DNA from: Candidatus Nomurabacteria bacterium
Lineage (GTDB): Bacteria; Patescibacteriota; Minisyncoccia; Phycocordibacterales; UBA9973
Assembly (NCBI GenBank): GCA_023267115.1
Contig: JAHFNV010000005.1
Span: forward strand, 1 to 23,363
DNA length: 23,363 nt
Reading direction: 5' to 3'
Both the position numbers and the translations under genes were made by a program. The notes under the pieces are model-generated. The model worked only from the letters and a program-made list of their open reading frames with translations. It had not been told where the DNA came from and searched no databases. Shown one piece after another: positions 1 through 7,279 of this stretch (the stretch's first letter is position 1; each line of letters opens with the position of its first letter).

Positions 1-397
1 TGGAGATGGGGGAAATCGAATCCCCGTGCAGAAGGTTGTTGTAAAGAAGTCTACATGCGTGGCGCGCTTTTTGGTTTAAATTAAAAAATTCTTAAGCGAG
101 CGAAATATTTTTTAATCGATCTTCTTTGTTTCGCTCCGACGGCGAAGCCACGTCGGAACTATCCCGACAATATTATGCCTCAGCCCATATATCGGAAGTC
201 TATGAGCGAGACATCGGTTACGCGTAAGCGGAAACCGAAGCGAAAGCAAAGTCCTCCGCACCGAAGTATGGAGAAACTAAAGCTTTCACCTTAGACGCTA
301 ATTTTGCAATTAACATTTAAGCGAATTTTTACGAGGTTACGCTCATACTCGGCATGCATCTTATGCATCAGGCCTACTGTCTATGCCTTGCATCCCC
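1..397 (-). ncRNA. ssrA: Transfer-messenger RNA (tmRNA), 3' CCA outside window
   Basis: tmRNA frees ribosomes stalled on broken mRNAs and tags the nascent protein for degradation. On the minus strand the 5' end GGGGATG (391-397) pairs with CATCTCC near the 3' end (2-8), with one G-U. Just inside is a T-arm with 5-bp stem GGGGA/TCCCC and loop TTCGATT. A tag frame can be read from a GCA resume codon at 305-307, about 11 nt after the CGCT arm of a probable pseudoknot PK1, to TAA at 218-220. It gives 29 codons starting AKLASKV and ending SVSAYA, long and without the usual LAA end. The only other part of the trans-translation system in the window, smpB, lies 17 nt upstream. Identity is secure; the tag start is inferred. 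The final CCA, if encoded, lies beyond base 1. Confidence 0.93.
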
Positions 398-414
398 CTA
401 AAACTTTTTGTTTT

Positions 415-861
415 TCAATGATCTTTATATTCCCTCCGGATCTCACGATTGGTTTCGCGTTGTTTTATGCTCTCACGCTTATCGTGTTTCTTCTTGCCTT
501 TCACCAAAGCAACCAGCACTTTGATTTTTCTGCCTTTATTATACACTGAAATTGGCACTATTGTCAAACTCTTATTCTTCTCACCTCCGGCCAGTTTATT
601 TATTTCTTTTTTGGTCAGTAAGAGTTTTCTGTTTCGCAAAGGGTCATAATCTTTCGGCGCGTTTTTGGGCTGATAGGGCGGAATATTGGCGTTGATGATA
701 TATGCCTCGCCACCGCGAACAATTATAAAAGCGCCCTCCAGGGACATTTGCCCACCGCGAACTGATTTAACTTCCGACCCCAAAAGTTCAATACCCGCTT
801 CGTATTTTTCTAAGATTTCATAATCAAAACGCGCTTTTCTATTTTCAGCGTAATTAGCCAT
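415..861 (-). CDS. smpB: SsrA-binding protein SmpB
   Basis: SmpB binds the tRNA-like end of tmRNA and brings it to stalled ribosomes. The 148-residue product has the family length and signatures: N-terminal NRKARFDYEILEKYEAG, then LLGSEVKSVR, a NANIPPY core motif, and the basic HDKRE helix followed by a lysine/arginine-rich tail ending RREYKDH that would enter the mRNA channel. The gene lies 17 nt upstream of ssrA on the same strand, so they are probably one transcript. The start ATG (859-861) has no Shine-Dalgarno site, but an extended -10 box, TGCTAATAT, sits 7 nt upstream, so the message is probably leaderless. Confidence 0.97.
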   Translation of the reverse strand: MANYAENRKARFDYEILEKYEAGIELLGSEVKSVRGGQMSLEGAFIIVRGGEAYIINANIPPYQPKNAPKDYDPLRNRKLLLTKKEINKLAGGEKNKSLTIVPISVYNKGRKIKVLVALVKGKKKHDKRESIKQRETNREIRREYKDH

Positions 862-868
862 AGTTTTA

Positions 869-877
869 ATATTAGCA
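869..877 (-). promoter_or_regulatory. Extended -10 promoter of smpB-ssrA
   Basis: On the minus strand this reads TGCTAATAT, an extended -10 element (TG, one base, then a TATAAT-like hexamer). It ends 7 nt before the smpB ATG. Transcription starting about 7 nt after the -10 would begin at the start codon itself. The same nine bases occur ahead of comF. Confidence 0.6.
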
Positions 878-921
878 TAATCGCTGAAATGCAGTATTTT
901 CCAATCCCTAAATTACACAGT

Positions 922-970
922 TTAAGCAAGAACTTTTAAGCAAGAACCGTTCTTGCTTAGTTCTTGCTTA
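922..970. repeat. Nested direct and inverted repeat between smpB and ftsH
   Basis: Two copies of TTAAGCAAGAAC (922-933 and 936-947) are followed by two reverse-complement copies GTTCTTGCTTA (949-959 and 960-970). The array can fold as one 11-bp hairpin from the inner copies, or as longer and slipped forms using the outer ones. It lies between divergent promoters, about 150 nt before ftsH. It could be a dimer-of-dimers operator, a transcription boundary or a mobile palindrome; the sequence alone does not decide. Confidence 0.75.
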
Positions 971-1039
971 GTCACATATGTTCATATTAGTAAACATTTT
1001 GGAATTGGGTGAACCTTTTCACGCAGTTGCTTTTTTTTT

Positions 1040-1079
1040 GCATTTTAGCTAGTCTGTGAAATGACTGGCCACAAAATGC
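1040..1079. other. Unassigned 14-bp hairpin upstream of ftsH
   Basis: GCATTTT (1040-1046) pairs with AAAATGC (1073-1079). Inside, GCTAGTC (1048-1054) pairs with GACTGGC (1063-1069) with one G-U, leaving an 8-nt loop. A run of nine T lies just upstream (1031-1039). Read on the minus strand this is a hairpin followed by nine A, so it is not a classical terminator in that direction. On the plus strand it lies 60 nt before ftsH and may be part of a longer leader or an independent small RNA. No family recognised. Confidence 0.5.
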
Positions 1080-1124
1080 TTGCGATTTACGCATAAATAA
1101 AAATTTCCCATTTCAGATTTTTTA

Positions 1125-1133
1125 TGCTACTCT
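1125..1133 (+). promoter_or_regulatory. Possible ftsH extended -10 (weak)
   Basis: TGCTACTCT lies 6 nt before the ftsH ATG, at the spacing seen for other genes here. The hexamer matches TATAAT poorly (3 of 6). An overlapping TATGCT (1123-1128) is an alternative -10 that would leave a leader of about 5 nt. There is no Shine-Dalgarno site before the start codon. Confidence 0.35.
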
Positions 1134-1139
1134 AACGGG

Positions 1140-3053
1140 ATGGATTTCAATCTTTTTAATAAAAAAATACCCCAAGATAAAGGTAAAAATAGCAAAGGCA
1201 AGAGTAAATTTTCGAACAGCATCGCCGGAGCGATATTTATTTTTATGCTTATTACGGCCCTTTATTTAATAATATCCGGTACACCTGCCAATGTGCCAGA
1301 GGTTCCGATTTCAGATTTGGCCAAAAGTATTTCCAGCGGAGAAGTCAAAAAGATTGTAGTTGCTGGCGAAGAGCTTACCGTTACTTATAAAAATGACGAA
1401 ATAAAAAAATCCAAAAAAGAAACAGGTTCTTCTCTCTCCCAAACACTTTTTAACTATGGTGTTGATAAAGAGGCATTAGCCAAAACGGCAATAGAGGTCA
1501 AAAACGAAAGCGGATTTATGATTGTGTTGCTGAATATTCTGCCTTTCCTTTTACCAGTCGCTTTTATTGTGTTTTTTTTCTGGTATCTTTCAAGACAGGT
1601 GCGGGGGGCTGGTATGCAGGCGCTTTCTTTTGGTCAGTCTAAAGCGCGGATAACTGATCCGAATGATAAAAACAATAAAGTCACTTTTAAAGATGTAGCT
1701 GGTTGCAAAGAAGCCAAGGAAGAATTAAAAGAAATCGTGGATTTTTTGAAAAGTCCGAAAAAGTTTTTAGATATCGGCGCTCGAATTCCAAAAGGGGTGA
1801 TTTTAACTGGTGCGCCCGGCACGGGGAAAACCTTGCTTGCGCGCGCCGTGGCCGGCGAGGCGGGCGTGCCGTTCTTTCATCTATCCGGCAGTGAGTTCGT
1901 GGAAATGTTTGTGGGGGTGGGGGCTTCACGCGTGAGAGATTTGTTTAAAATGGCCAAAAAGTCTGCACCGGCCATTATCTTTGTGGATGAGATTGACGCT
2001 ATCGGCAGAACCCGCGGCGGTGGCTTTGGCGGAGGGAACGATGAACGGGAGCAGACCTTGAATCAAATTTTGGTAGAAATGGACGGTTTTGAACCGAATG
2101 AAAAAGTGATCGTGATGGCCGCCACCAATCGGCCGGATGTCTTAGATCCGGCCCTTATTCGTCCCGGGCGTTTTGACCGCAAAGTTTTACTGGATATGCC
2201 GGATCGAGCTGATCGAGAAGAGATTCTGAGAATTCACGCCGTCAAAAAACCATTAGCGGAAGATATCAATTTGAAATTAGTGGCTGAACGTACTCCAGGT
2301 TTCTCCGGTGCTGACTTGTATTCTTTAATGAACGAAGGCGCCATCTTGGCTGCGCGAGAAAATCGCAAAAAAGTTTTTCAATTTGATTTGATTCGAGCGA
2401 TTGAAAAAGTGATGCTCGGGCCAGAACGCAAAAGTCACTTGCTCTCCAAAAAAGAAAAAGAAATTACCGCTTATCATGAAGCCGGACACGCCCTGGTGGC
2501 CTCCGTCTTGCCCAATGCCGACCCAGTGCATAAAGTTTCTATTATTGCTCGCGGTAGCGCTGGCGGTTATACCTTAAAGTTGCCAATTGAAGAGCGTCGA
2601 TTACAATCCAAAAAAGAATTCATTGATGATATTGCCATGTCGCTTGGCGGCTATGTGGCGGAAAAAATGATCTTTGGCGATATCACCACTGGGCCTTCCA
2701 GTGATCTGCAAGTGGCCACTAACTTGGCCCGAGCGATGGTCACTCGCTGGGGGATGTCGGATATTATTGGACCAGTGGCTCTGGCCGGTGCCGGCGGTAG
2801 AATAGAATGGGGTCAGGTTATCGACAAAGAATATTCTGAAACAGTGGCCACTAAAGTTGACGCTGAAGTTTTGAGAATCATCAACAACGGGCTAAAAACA
2901 GCCGAAAAAGTTTTGACCGAACATCGAAAAGCGTTTGAAGATATTGCCAATAAGCTAATTGAAGTTGAAACTCTGGAGCAGGAAGAATATGAGAAAATAT
3001 TAATTGCCCATGGCATAGTGCCGAAAAAAAAAGAGGCTGAGAAAATTATCTGA
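1140..3053 (+). CDS. ftsH: ATP-dependent zinc metalloprotease FtsH
   Basis: FtsH is a membrane-anchored hexameric AAA+ protease that extracts and degrades misfolded or regulated membrane and cytosolic proteins. The 637 residues show the full order: a basic N-terminus, transmembrane helix about 29-47, a small extracytoplasmic domain, second transmembrane helix about 127-150, and an AAA module with Walker A GAPGTGKT (224-231), Walker B IIFVDEID and the second region of homology ATNRPDVLDPALIRPGRFDR. The protease domain has the zinc motif HEAGH (446-450). Length is normal and nothing is missing. It stands alone, followed by tRNA-Ile. Starting at the ATG right after a -10-like box suggests a leaderless or very short leader transcript. 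Confidence 0.98.
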   Translation: MDFNLFNKKIPQDKGKNSKGKSKFSNSIAGAIFIFMLITALYLIISGTPANVPEVPISDLAKSISSGEVKKIVVAGEELTVTYKNDEIKKSKKETGSSLSQTLFNYGVDKEALAKTAIEVKNESGFMIVLLNILPFLLPVAFIVFFFWYLSRQVRGAGMQALSFGQSKARITDPNDKNNKVTFKDVAGCKEAKEELKEIVDFLKSPKKFLDIGARIPKGVILTGAPGTGKTLLARAVAGEAGVPFFHLSGSEFVEMFVGVGASRVRDLFKMAKKSAPAIIFVDEIDAIGRTRGGGFGGGNDEREQTLNQILVEMDGFEPNEKVIVMAATNRPDVLDPALIRPGRFDRKVLLDMPDRADREEILRIHAVKKPLAEDINLKLVAERTPGFSGADLYSLMNEGAILAARENRKKVFQFDLIRAIEKVMLGPERKSHLLSKKEKEITAYHEAGHALVASVLPNADPVHKVSIIARGSAGGYTLKLPIEERRLQSKKEFIDDIAMSLGGYVAEKMIFGDITTGPSSDLQVATNLARAMVTRWGMSDIIGPVALAGAGGRIEWGQVIDKEYSETVATKVDAEVLRIINNGLKTAEKVLTEHRKAFEDIANKLIEVETLEQEEYEKILIAHGIVPKKKEAEKII

Positions 3054-3096
3054 CGCTCTTTGCGAAAAGGGCACTAATTTTGTATATTTCTAATAT

Positions 3097-3170
3097 CCGC
3101 CCTTAGCTCAGCTGGTTAGAGCACAGAGCTTATACCTCTGGGGTCCTTGGTTCGAGTCCAAGAGGGCGGA
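3097..3170 (+). tRNA. tRNA-Ile(UAU)
   Basis: A complete cloverleaf: acceptor CCGCCCT/AGGGCGG, D-stem GCTC/GAGC, anticodon stem CAGAG/CTCTG with 7-nt loop CTTATAC, and T-arm CTTGG-TTCGAGT-CCAAG. The anticodon at 3131-3133 is TAT, which reads AUA isoleucine codons. The discriminator is A (3170); CCA is not encoded. Most bacteria read AUA with a CAU-anticodon tRNA modified by TilS, so a genuine UAU tRNA is a minority solution. Confidence 0.93.
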
Positions 3171-3348
3171 CAAGTTTTCTACTTAAACCAGTCTTTAACA
3201 AAGTAACTATGGTTTCTGGGCTTTCGATGCCAACCGCGTTAAAATATTTAAACCACCCCTCTTTGCCTTGTATAGCAAAGATTCCATGCCCTAAAAACTC
3301 TCCAGCGACTGCAATTCTTAAGACCCATTCTATCTTTTTACTATTCAT
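3171..3348 (-). pseudogene. Truncated DoxX-like membrane protein fragment
   Basis: From ATG 3346-3348 about 55 residues read like the start of a DoxX-family membrane protein: a first helix WVLRIAVAGEFLGHGIFAI, then GWFKYFNAVGIES and ETIVTLLKTG. Family members normally continue through further helices, but here the frame runs straight into the antisense of tRNA-Ile, giving the tell-tale artefact GLEPRTP. The gene has therefore lost its 3' part at the tRNA boundary. It may be a relic of an insertion, deletion or recombination at the tRNA. The DoxX call rests on remembered family pattern and a short segment. Confidence 0.55.
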
Positions 3349-3393
3349 ATTTTTTTATTTTGTGTTTTAATGCTAATAATTTGAGTTATCCAC

Positions 3394-3455
3394 TTTACAC
3401 TATGGGACCAGGATCGTGTATAATGGCTTAGTGATTGCTGAGCTGTGTGGCTCAG
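3394..3455 (+). promoter_or_regulatory. Candidate promoter and leader hairpin of the ECF-nrdJ-pduO operon
   Basis: TTTACA (3394-3399) and a perfect TATAAT (3419-3424) are separated by 19 nt, rather long. Transcription from here would give a leader of roughly 85 nt before the ECF gene. The leader contains a 6-bp hairpin CTGAGC-tgtgtg-GCTCAG (3438-3455) and a weaker AACAAT/ATTGTT stem further down. I see no cobalamin riboswitch core here. Confidence 0.5.
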
Positions 3456-3516
3456 TTGAATTATACATTAAACAATTATTAAGAGTAAGGATGATTGTTA
3501 ATAATAAGCTTACAAC

Positions 3517-4086
3517 ATGGATATATCCAGACAAAATTGTGAAAAAAATTATTGGAAGTTTGTCCTTATTCTGGTCGTCTGTTTGTTTGTCCGGTTGATA
3601 CCTTTTCGTCCTCCCAACATTGAGCCGATCCTAGCCGTTCAAATGCCTTTAGCCAAAATATACGGAGCCTTTCCAGGATTCTTTTTAGGTTTTTTGAGTA
3701 TCATATTTTATGATATTATTACTCATACCATCGGAGCTTGGACGATCATCACCGCTTTTTCATATGGGGTTCTGGGTTTATGGGCTGCTTATTTTTTTCA
3801 GAAACGCCAAGCTAGTAGTTTTAATTTTGTAATTTTCGCTATTGTCGGCACTTTATTTTTTGATGCGGCGACTGGTTTATCCGTCGGTCCGCTTTTTTTT
3901 CATCAATCGTTCTACAGCGCTCTGGTCGGACAAATACCGTTCACCCTTTTGCATCTTCTAGGTGATATTATTTTTGCCGCTGTCCTTTCTCCAGTCGTTT
4001 ATCGATTTGCTCTTAGCAGTAAAAAGAAATTAAAACAGGTCTCGGTCGTCGACGCTTTAAATATGTTTCATCCTAAAATAATTTGA
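3517..4086 (+). CDS. ECF transporter S component (probable vitamin uptake, cobalamin suspected)
   Basis: A hydrophobic protein of 189 residues with about five to six membrane helices. After a short basic N-terminus come KFVLILVVCLFVRLIPF, then a conserved-looking loop FRPPNIEPILAVQMPLAK, then GAFPGFFLGFLSIIFYDIIT and helices ending near residue 172. This pattern resembles substrate-binding S components of energy-coupling factor transporters. S components give specificity and dock on a shared EcfT-EcfA motor, which is not in this window. The next gene starts at its stop codon and needs cobalamin, so a B12 or corrinoid substrate is a reasonable inference from context, not from sequence. The ATG at 3517 has no clear Shine-Dalgarno site; other starts are possible. 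Confidence 0.6.
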   Translation: MDISRQNCEKNYWKFVLILVVCLFVRLIPFRPPNIEPILAVQMPLAKIYGAFPGFFLGFLSIIFYDIITHTIGAWTIITAFSYGVLGLWAAYFFQKRQASSFNFVIFAIVGTLFFDAATGLSVGPLFFHQSFYSALVGQIPFTLLHLLGDIIFAAVLSPVVYRFALSSKKKLKQVSVVDALNMFHPKII

Positions 4087-4091
4087 GTTTT

Positions 4092-6386
4092 ATGAAAAAG
4101 GTAGAAAAAATTTTAAAAAGAGAGTTGGCTAAAGTGAAATCCATTAGACGAAGAACTGGGGAGATTGTGCCTTTTGATTTACAAAGAATCACCCGAGCTG
4201 TTTTGAAAGCTTTAGAGGTTTCGAGCGAAGGAGGAGGGCGGGAAGCTGAGAGATTGGCGAATAGTGTTTTTAAAACACTGCTTCTTTTACGGTCCGAAGT
4301 GGTTGGTGCTTATAAAGGCGCCAAGTTTTTGCCGACTGTGGAGATGATTCAAGATCTGGTGGAGAAAGAGCTGATGAAAGAGGGTTTTGCCGAAACAGCC
4401 AAGAAATATATTTTGTACCGTAACAAACGTTCCGAACTTCGGGCCGCTTTCGGACCAGTGCCGGAACATCTTCGCAAATTAGTGGAAGATTCCAGTAAAT
4501 ATTTCCGCAGTCCTTACTCTGAATTTATTTTCTATCAATTTTATTCTCGCTGGATTCCAGAACTGGGCCGTCGGGAAACTTGGATAGAAACTATCGACCG
4601 GTATATTGATTATATGAAAGAGAATTTGGGCAATAAACTCAATGAAAAAGAGTATGCTGAAGTAAGACAGGCAATGATTAATCAGGAAATTTGCCCTTCT
4701 ATGCGACTTTTTTGGTCAGCCGGCAAGGCCTGTCGTCAGTCTAACGTCTGGGCCTACAACTGCTCCTACATCGCCCCGACCTGTTTCCAAGATTTAGGCG
4801 AAATTATGTACGTTTCTATGTGTGGAGCGGGACTTGGTTTTGCGGTGGAATGGGAGAATGTCGGACAGTTTCCACAAATCAAAAAACAGACTAAAGAAAA
4901 GCCTCTCAACCATGTAGTGCACGACAGCAAAGAAGGCTGGGCGGATGCTTTTGTTCTGGGACTTAAAACTTGGTACAATGGCCGAGATATAAATTTTGAT
5001 TATTCGCAAATCAGGCCAGCCGGCGCGCGGCTGGAAACTGCCGGTGGCAAGGCTTCCGGTCCGCAACCGCTAATAGATTTAATGGATTTTGCCAAGCGGA
5101 AAATTTTGAGCAAGCAGGGCAGACGGCTTTCCAACCTAGATATGCATGACATCATCTGTCAGATTGGGATGATCGTGGTGGCGGGCGGGGTCAGAAGGAG
5201 CGCGCTCATATCTTTGTCCGAGCTTGAAGATGCTGAAATGCGCGACGCCAAGAAGGGACAATTTTATTTAACCGAAGGCCAGAGAGCCATGGCTAACAAC
5301 TCCGCCGTTTATAATTCCAAACCATCGGCCGAAGAATTTTTGGACGAGTGGACCGCTTTGGTAAAATCTCGCTCTGGCGAGCGCGGAATCTTTAATCGAG
5401 CAGGGCTAGAGCGTCAAGTACCAGCTCGCAGATGGGAGGCGATAAAAAATGAAAGTCAGATGGGGCTTAACCCTTGCGGAGAAATTTATTTGCGCTCCAA
5501 ACAATTTTGTAATCTTACTAGTATCGTGATCCGTCCAGGTGATACCATAGCAACCCTCAAAAGAAAAATGGAGTTAGCCACCCTGCTCGGCACTTATCAA
5601 TCAATGCTTACCAATTTCGGTTATCTTTCAAAAAAATGGAAAGAAAATTGCGAGGCGGAAAGGTTGCTCGGTGTCTCGCTCACTGGCTATTACGACAACC
5701 CGATTATTCGAGATGATAAAGTTTTAGATATGCTCAAGACTGACTCAATTGAAACTAATAAAAAGTATGCCAAACGTTTCGGCATTAATCCTTCTACTGC
5801 CATCACTTGTGTCAAGCCACATGGTAATTCCGGACAGCTTTTGGGCGTAGGTTCCGGTATGCATCCATGGTATGCGCCATATTTTATCCGCCGGGTTCGC
5901 ATTTCGCACACGGACAACTTGCTTAAAATGGCCAAAGACCAAGGCGTGCCGTGTATGCCAGAAGTTGGTCAATCGCAGGACTCCGCCAGCACTTTCGTAT
6001 TAGAGTTTCCGGTCAAAGCCCCAGAAGGAGCCATATTCAAAGACGAAGTTTTAGCCCTTGATTTAATGAAAGAGTGGAAGAGACTCAAGGAGCACTTCGT
6101 GGAACATAATCCATCGGCCACTATTTATGTGGGTCCCGATGAATGGCTGGCGGTGGGAAATTTTGTCTACGAAAATTGGGACTGGATCGGCGGATTGTCC
6201 TTCCTTCCTCGCTCGGAACACGTTTATCAATTGGCTCCCTATGAAGCTATCAGCAAAGAAGAATATGAAAGACGAACGCGCGTTATCGGTAAAATTGATT
6301 TCTCTAAACTTTCCCAATACGAAGCGACTGACAACACCACTGGCGCCAAAGAATTCGCTTGCGTGGCCGGAGTGTGCGAGGTTTAA
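4092..6386 (+). CDS. nrdJ: Adenosylcobalamin-dependent class II ribonucleoside-triphosphate reductase
   Basis: Reduces ribonucleotides to deoxyribonucleotides using a thiyl radical generated from adenosylcobalamin. The roughly 764-residue protein starts with an ATP-cone (about 17-110). The barrel has CGAGLGFAVE (244-253) and the catalytic NPCGE at 460-464, with the radical Cys462 and a redox Cys473 exactly 11 residues later, as in the Lactobacillus leichmannii monomeric enzyme; Cys224 in NCSYIAPT is the likely partner. The C-terminal CVAGVC (757, 762) is the dithiol shuttle. ATG 4092 was chosen; a TTG at 4083 overlapping the ECF stop TGA would add three residues. The tight junction with the ECF gene and the adenosyltransferase 20 nt downstream make a coherent B12 operon. 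It is the only ribonucleotide reductase in the window. Confidence 0.94.
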   Translation: MKKVEKILKRELAKVKSIRRRTGEIVPFDLQRITRAVLKALEVSSEGGGREAERLANSVFKTLLLLRSEVVGAYKGAKFLPTVEMIQDLVEKELMKEGFAETAKKYILYRNKRSELRAAFGPVPEHLRKLVEDSSKYFRSPYSEFIFYQFYSRWIPELGRRETWIETIDRYIDYMKENLGNKLNEKEYAEVRQAMINQEICPSMRLFWSAGKACRQSNVWAYNCSYIAPTCFQDLGEIMYVSMCGAGLGFAVEWENVGQFPQIKKQTKEKPLNHVVHDSKEGWADAFVLGLKTWYNGRDINFDYSQIRPAGARLETAGGKASGPQPLIDLMDFAKRKILSKQGRRLSNLDMHDIICQIGMIVVAGGVRRSALISLSELEDAEMRDAKKGQFYLTEGQRAMANNSAVYNSKPSAEEFLDEWTALVKSRSGERGIFNRAGLERQVPARRWEAIKNESQMGLNPCGEIYLRSKQFCNLTSIVIRPGDTIATLKRKMELATLLGTYQSMLTNFGYLSKKWKENCEAERLLGVSLTGYYDNPIIRDDKVLDMLKTDSIETNKKYAKRFGINPSTAITCVKPHGNSGQLLGVGSGMHPWYAPYFIRRVRISHTDNLLKMAKDQGVPCMPEVGQSQDSASTFVLEFPVKAPEGAIFKDEVLALDLMKEWKRLKEHFVEHNPSATIYVGPDEWLAVGNFVYENWDWIGGLSFLPRSEHVYQLAPYEAISKEEYERRTRVIGKIDFSKLSQYEATDNTTGAKEFACVAGVCEV

Positions 6387-6406
6387 ATTCATATTACATA
6401 ACTGTT

Positions 6407-6967
6407 ATGCTTTACACACGGAAAGGAGATAGTGGCACCACCAAGACCTTCGGTTGCGATCAGCGGATTTCTAAAAGTTCGGCAGTGGCTGAAGCGCTGG
6501 GCGCGCTGGATGAAACCAATTCCTTTTTGGGTGTTTGTCGCTCAAAATCACGAAAAAAAAGTTTTAAAATTGGAAAGCGCGAAATTATTTTTGCCGAAAT
6601 TATTTTAGAAGTGCAGCAAAATCTTTTTATTGTCCAAGCGGAAGTGGCTGGCGCGGAAATGACAATCCTGACTGAGAAAATTTCCAAAGTTGAAAACGTT
6701 GTCGATGAAATTGAAAAGTTGTTGCCACCCATTAAAACTTTTTTTATAAGCGGAGCGACAGAACTCTCTGCTAACTTTGATTTTGCTAGAACTTTAGTCA
6801 GACGAGCCGAGAGGCGGATGGTAGCCGCCAAAGAAGAAGGAAAAATCAAAGTGAGCCCCGAAACACTGGCTTACCTGAACCGACTTTCTAGTCTGCTTTA
6901 CGCCCTAGCCAGAATTTCTAACCACATTGAAGGCAAAGAAGAAATTAAACCTAAATATAAAATTTAG
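6407..6967 (+). CDS. pduO: PduO-type ATP:cob(I)alamin adenosyltransferase
   Basis: Transfers the adenosyl group of ATP to cob(I)alamin, producing the cofactor for the reductase upstream. The 186-residue product has the PduO-type ATP-binding start YTRKGDSGTT, the central arginine cluster RRAERR (132-137) and the motif NRLSSLLYALAR (158-169) that lines the corrinoid site. The start is ATG 6407, since the family begins a few residues before the TRKGD motif; a longer reading from 6359 would overlap nrdJ. It follows the nrdJ stop by 20 nt and is probably cotranscribed. Length is typical of the family. Confidence 0.93.
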   Translation: MLYTRKGDSGTTKTFGCDQRISKSSAVAEALGALDETNSFLGVCRSKSRKKSFKIGKREIIFAEIILEVQQNLFIVQAEVAGAEMTILTEKISKVENVVDEIEKLLPPIKTFFISGATELSANFDFARTLVRRAERRMVAAKEEGKIKVSPETLAYLNRLSSLLYALARISNHIEGKEEIKPKYKI

Positions 6968-7030
6968 CATTTAGATACGATCGTTTCTTATTGCTAAGTT
7001 GGAATAAGTGTAAGTTTTCCACAGTTAAAT

Positions 7031-7058
7031 TTGACAATAGAGTGCAAGAGTTTACACT
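7031..7058 (+). promoter_or_regulatory. Promoter of the cobalamin riboswitch operon
   Basis: A perfect -35 TTGACA (7031-7036) and a -10 TACACT (7053-7058) are separated by 16 nt. The start would fall near 7065, at the 5' edge of the riboswitch. The -10 overlaps TTACACTTA (7052-7060), whose exact reverse complement TAAGTGTAA lies at 7005-7013, a possible operator pair flanking the promoter. Confidence 0.7.
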
Positions 7059-7061
7059 TAG

Positions 7062-7195
7062 TTCGGCCTCGATGGAGGATTGAAAAATTAAGAGAAGTAA
7101 TTAGGGAAACTGGTTAGATTCCAGTACAGTGCCGCTACGGTAAGTCCTGATTCGCCAATTTGGCGAGAAGGAACAAGTCCGAATACTAATTGCTT
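7062..7195 (+). promoter_or_regulatory. Cobalamin riboswitch
   Basis: The segment carries the hallmark core of cobalamin riboswitches in order: AGGGAAACTGG with TTAGATTCCAGTACAGT, then GCCGCTACGGTAAGTCC, and near the 3' end AAGTCCGAATAC. Supporting pairings are the closing stem AAGTAATTA (7095-7103) with TAATTGCTT (7187-7195), the arm ACTGG/CCAGT (7109-7113, 7121-7125), and a peripheral hairpin TCGCCA/TGGCGA (7152-7166). A short CCTC/GAGG hairpin lies at the 5' side (7067-7078). Riboswitches of this class usually turn the downstream gene off when cobalamin is bound. The next genes encode exported proteins, consistent with uptake rather than synthesis. Confidence 0.92.
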
Positions 7196-7204
7196 TATGT
7201 TTGT

Positions 7205-7279
7205 CCCGAGCAGGATATTCCTTCAAAGAATCCAAGATTCCCTGAAGGTCCGAAAATTCTGCCCGAGCAGGATTTTTTT
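7205..7279 (+). promoter_or_regulatory. Riboswitch expression platform with competing SD-sequestering hairpins
   Basis: A 12-nt sequence CCCGAGCAGGAT occurs twice, at 7205-7216 and 7262-7273. The second copy forms a hairpin, TTCTGC (7257-7262), loop CCGA, GCAGGA (7267-7272), followed by seven T and then the ATG at 7280. Its 3' arm contains the Shine-Dalgarno AGGA. The first copy carries an identical GCAGGA (7210-7215) that can pair with the same TTCTGC, enclosing a stable hairpin (CCTTCA/TGAAGG plus GAATC/GATTC, 7220-7248) and freeing the Shine-Dalgarno site. The two folds exclude each other, which suits a switch at translation and possibly also termination. Confidence 0.6.

Noticed and set aside
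922..970. CRISPR array
   Set aside because: The copies are 11-12 bp with 1-2 nt spacing, half of them inverted, with no spacers and no cas genes.
3130..3170. C-terminal end of the DoxX-like ORF inside tRNA-Ile
   Set aside because: The string GLEPRTP is a common artefact of translating a tRNA antisense strand.
3425..3516. A second cobalamin riboswitch ahead of the ECF-nrdJ-pduO operon
   Set aside because: The leader has only short simple hairpins. None of the core segments seen at 7062-7195 is present.
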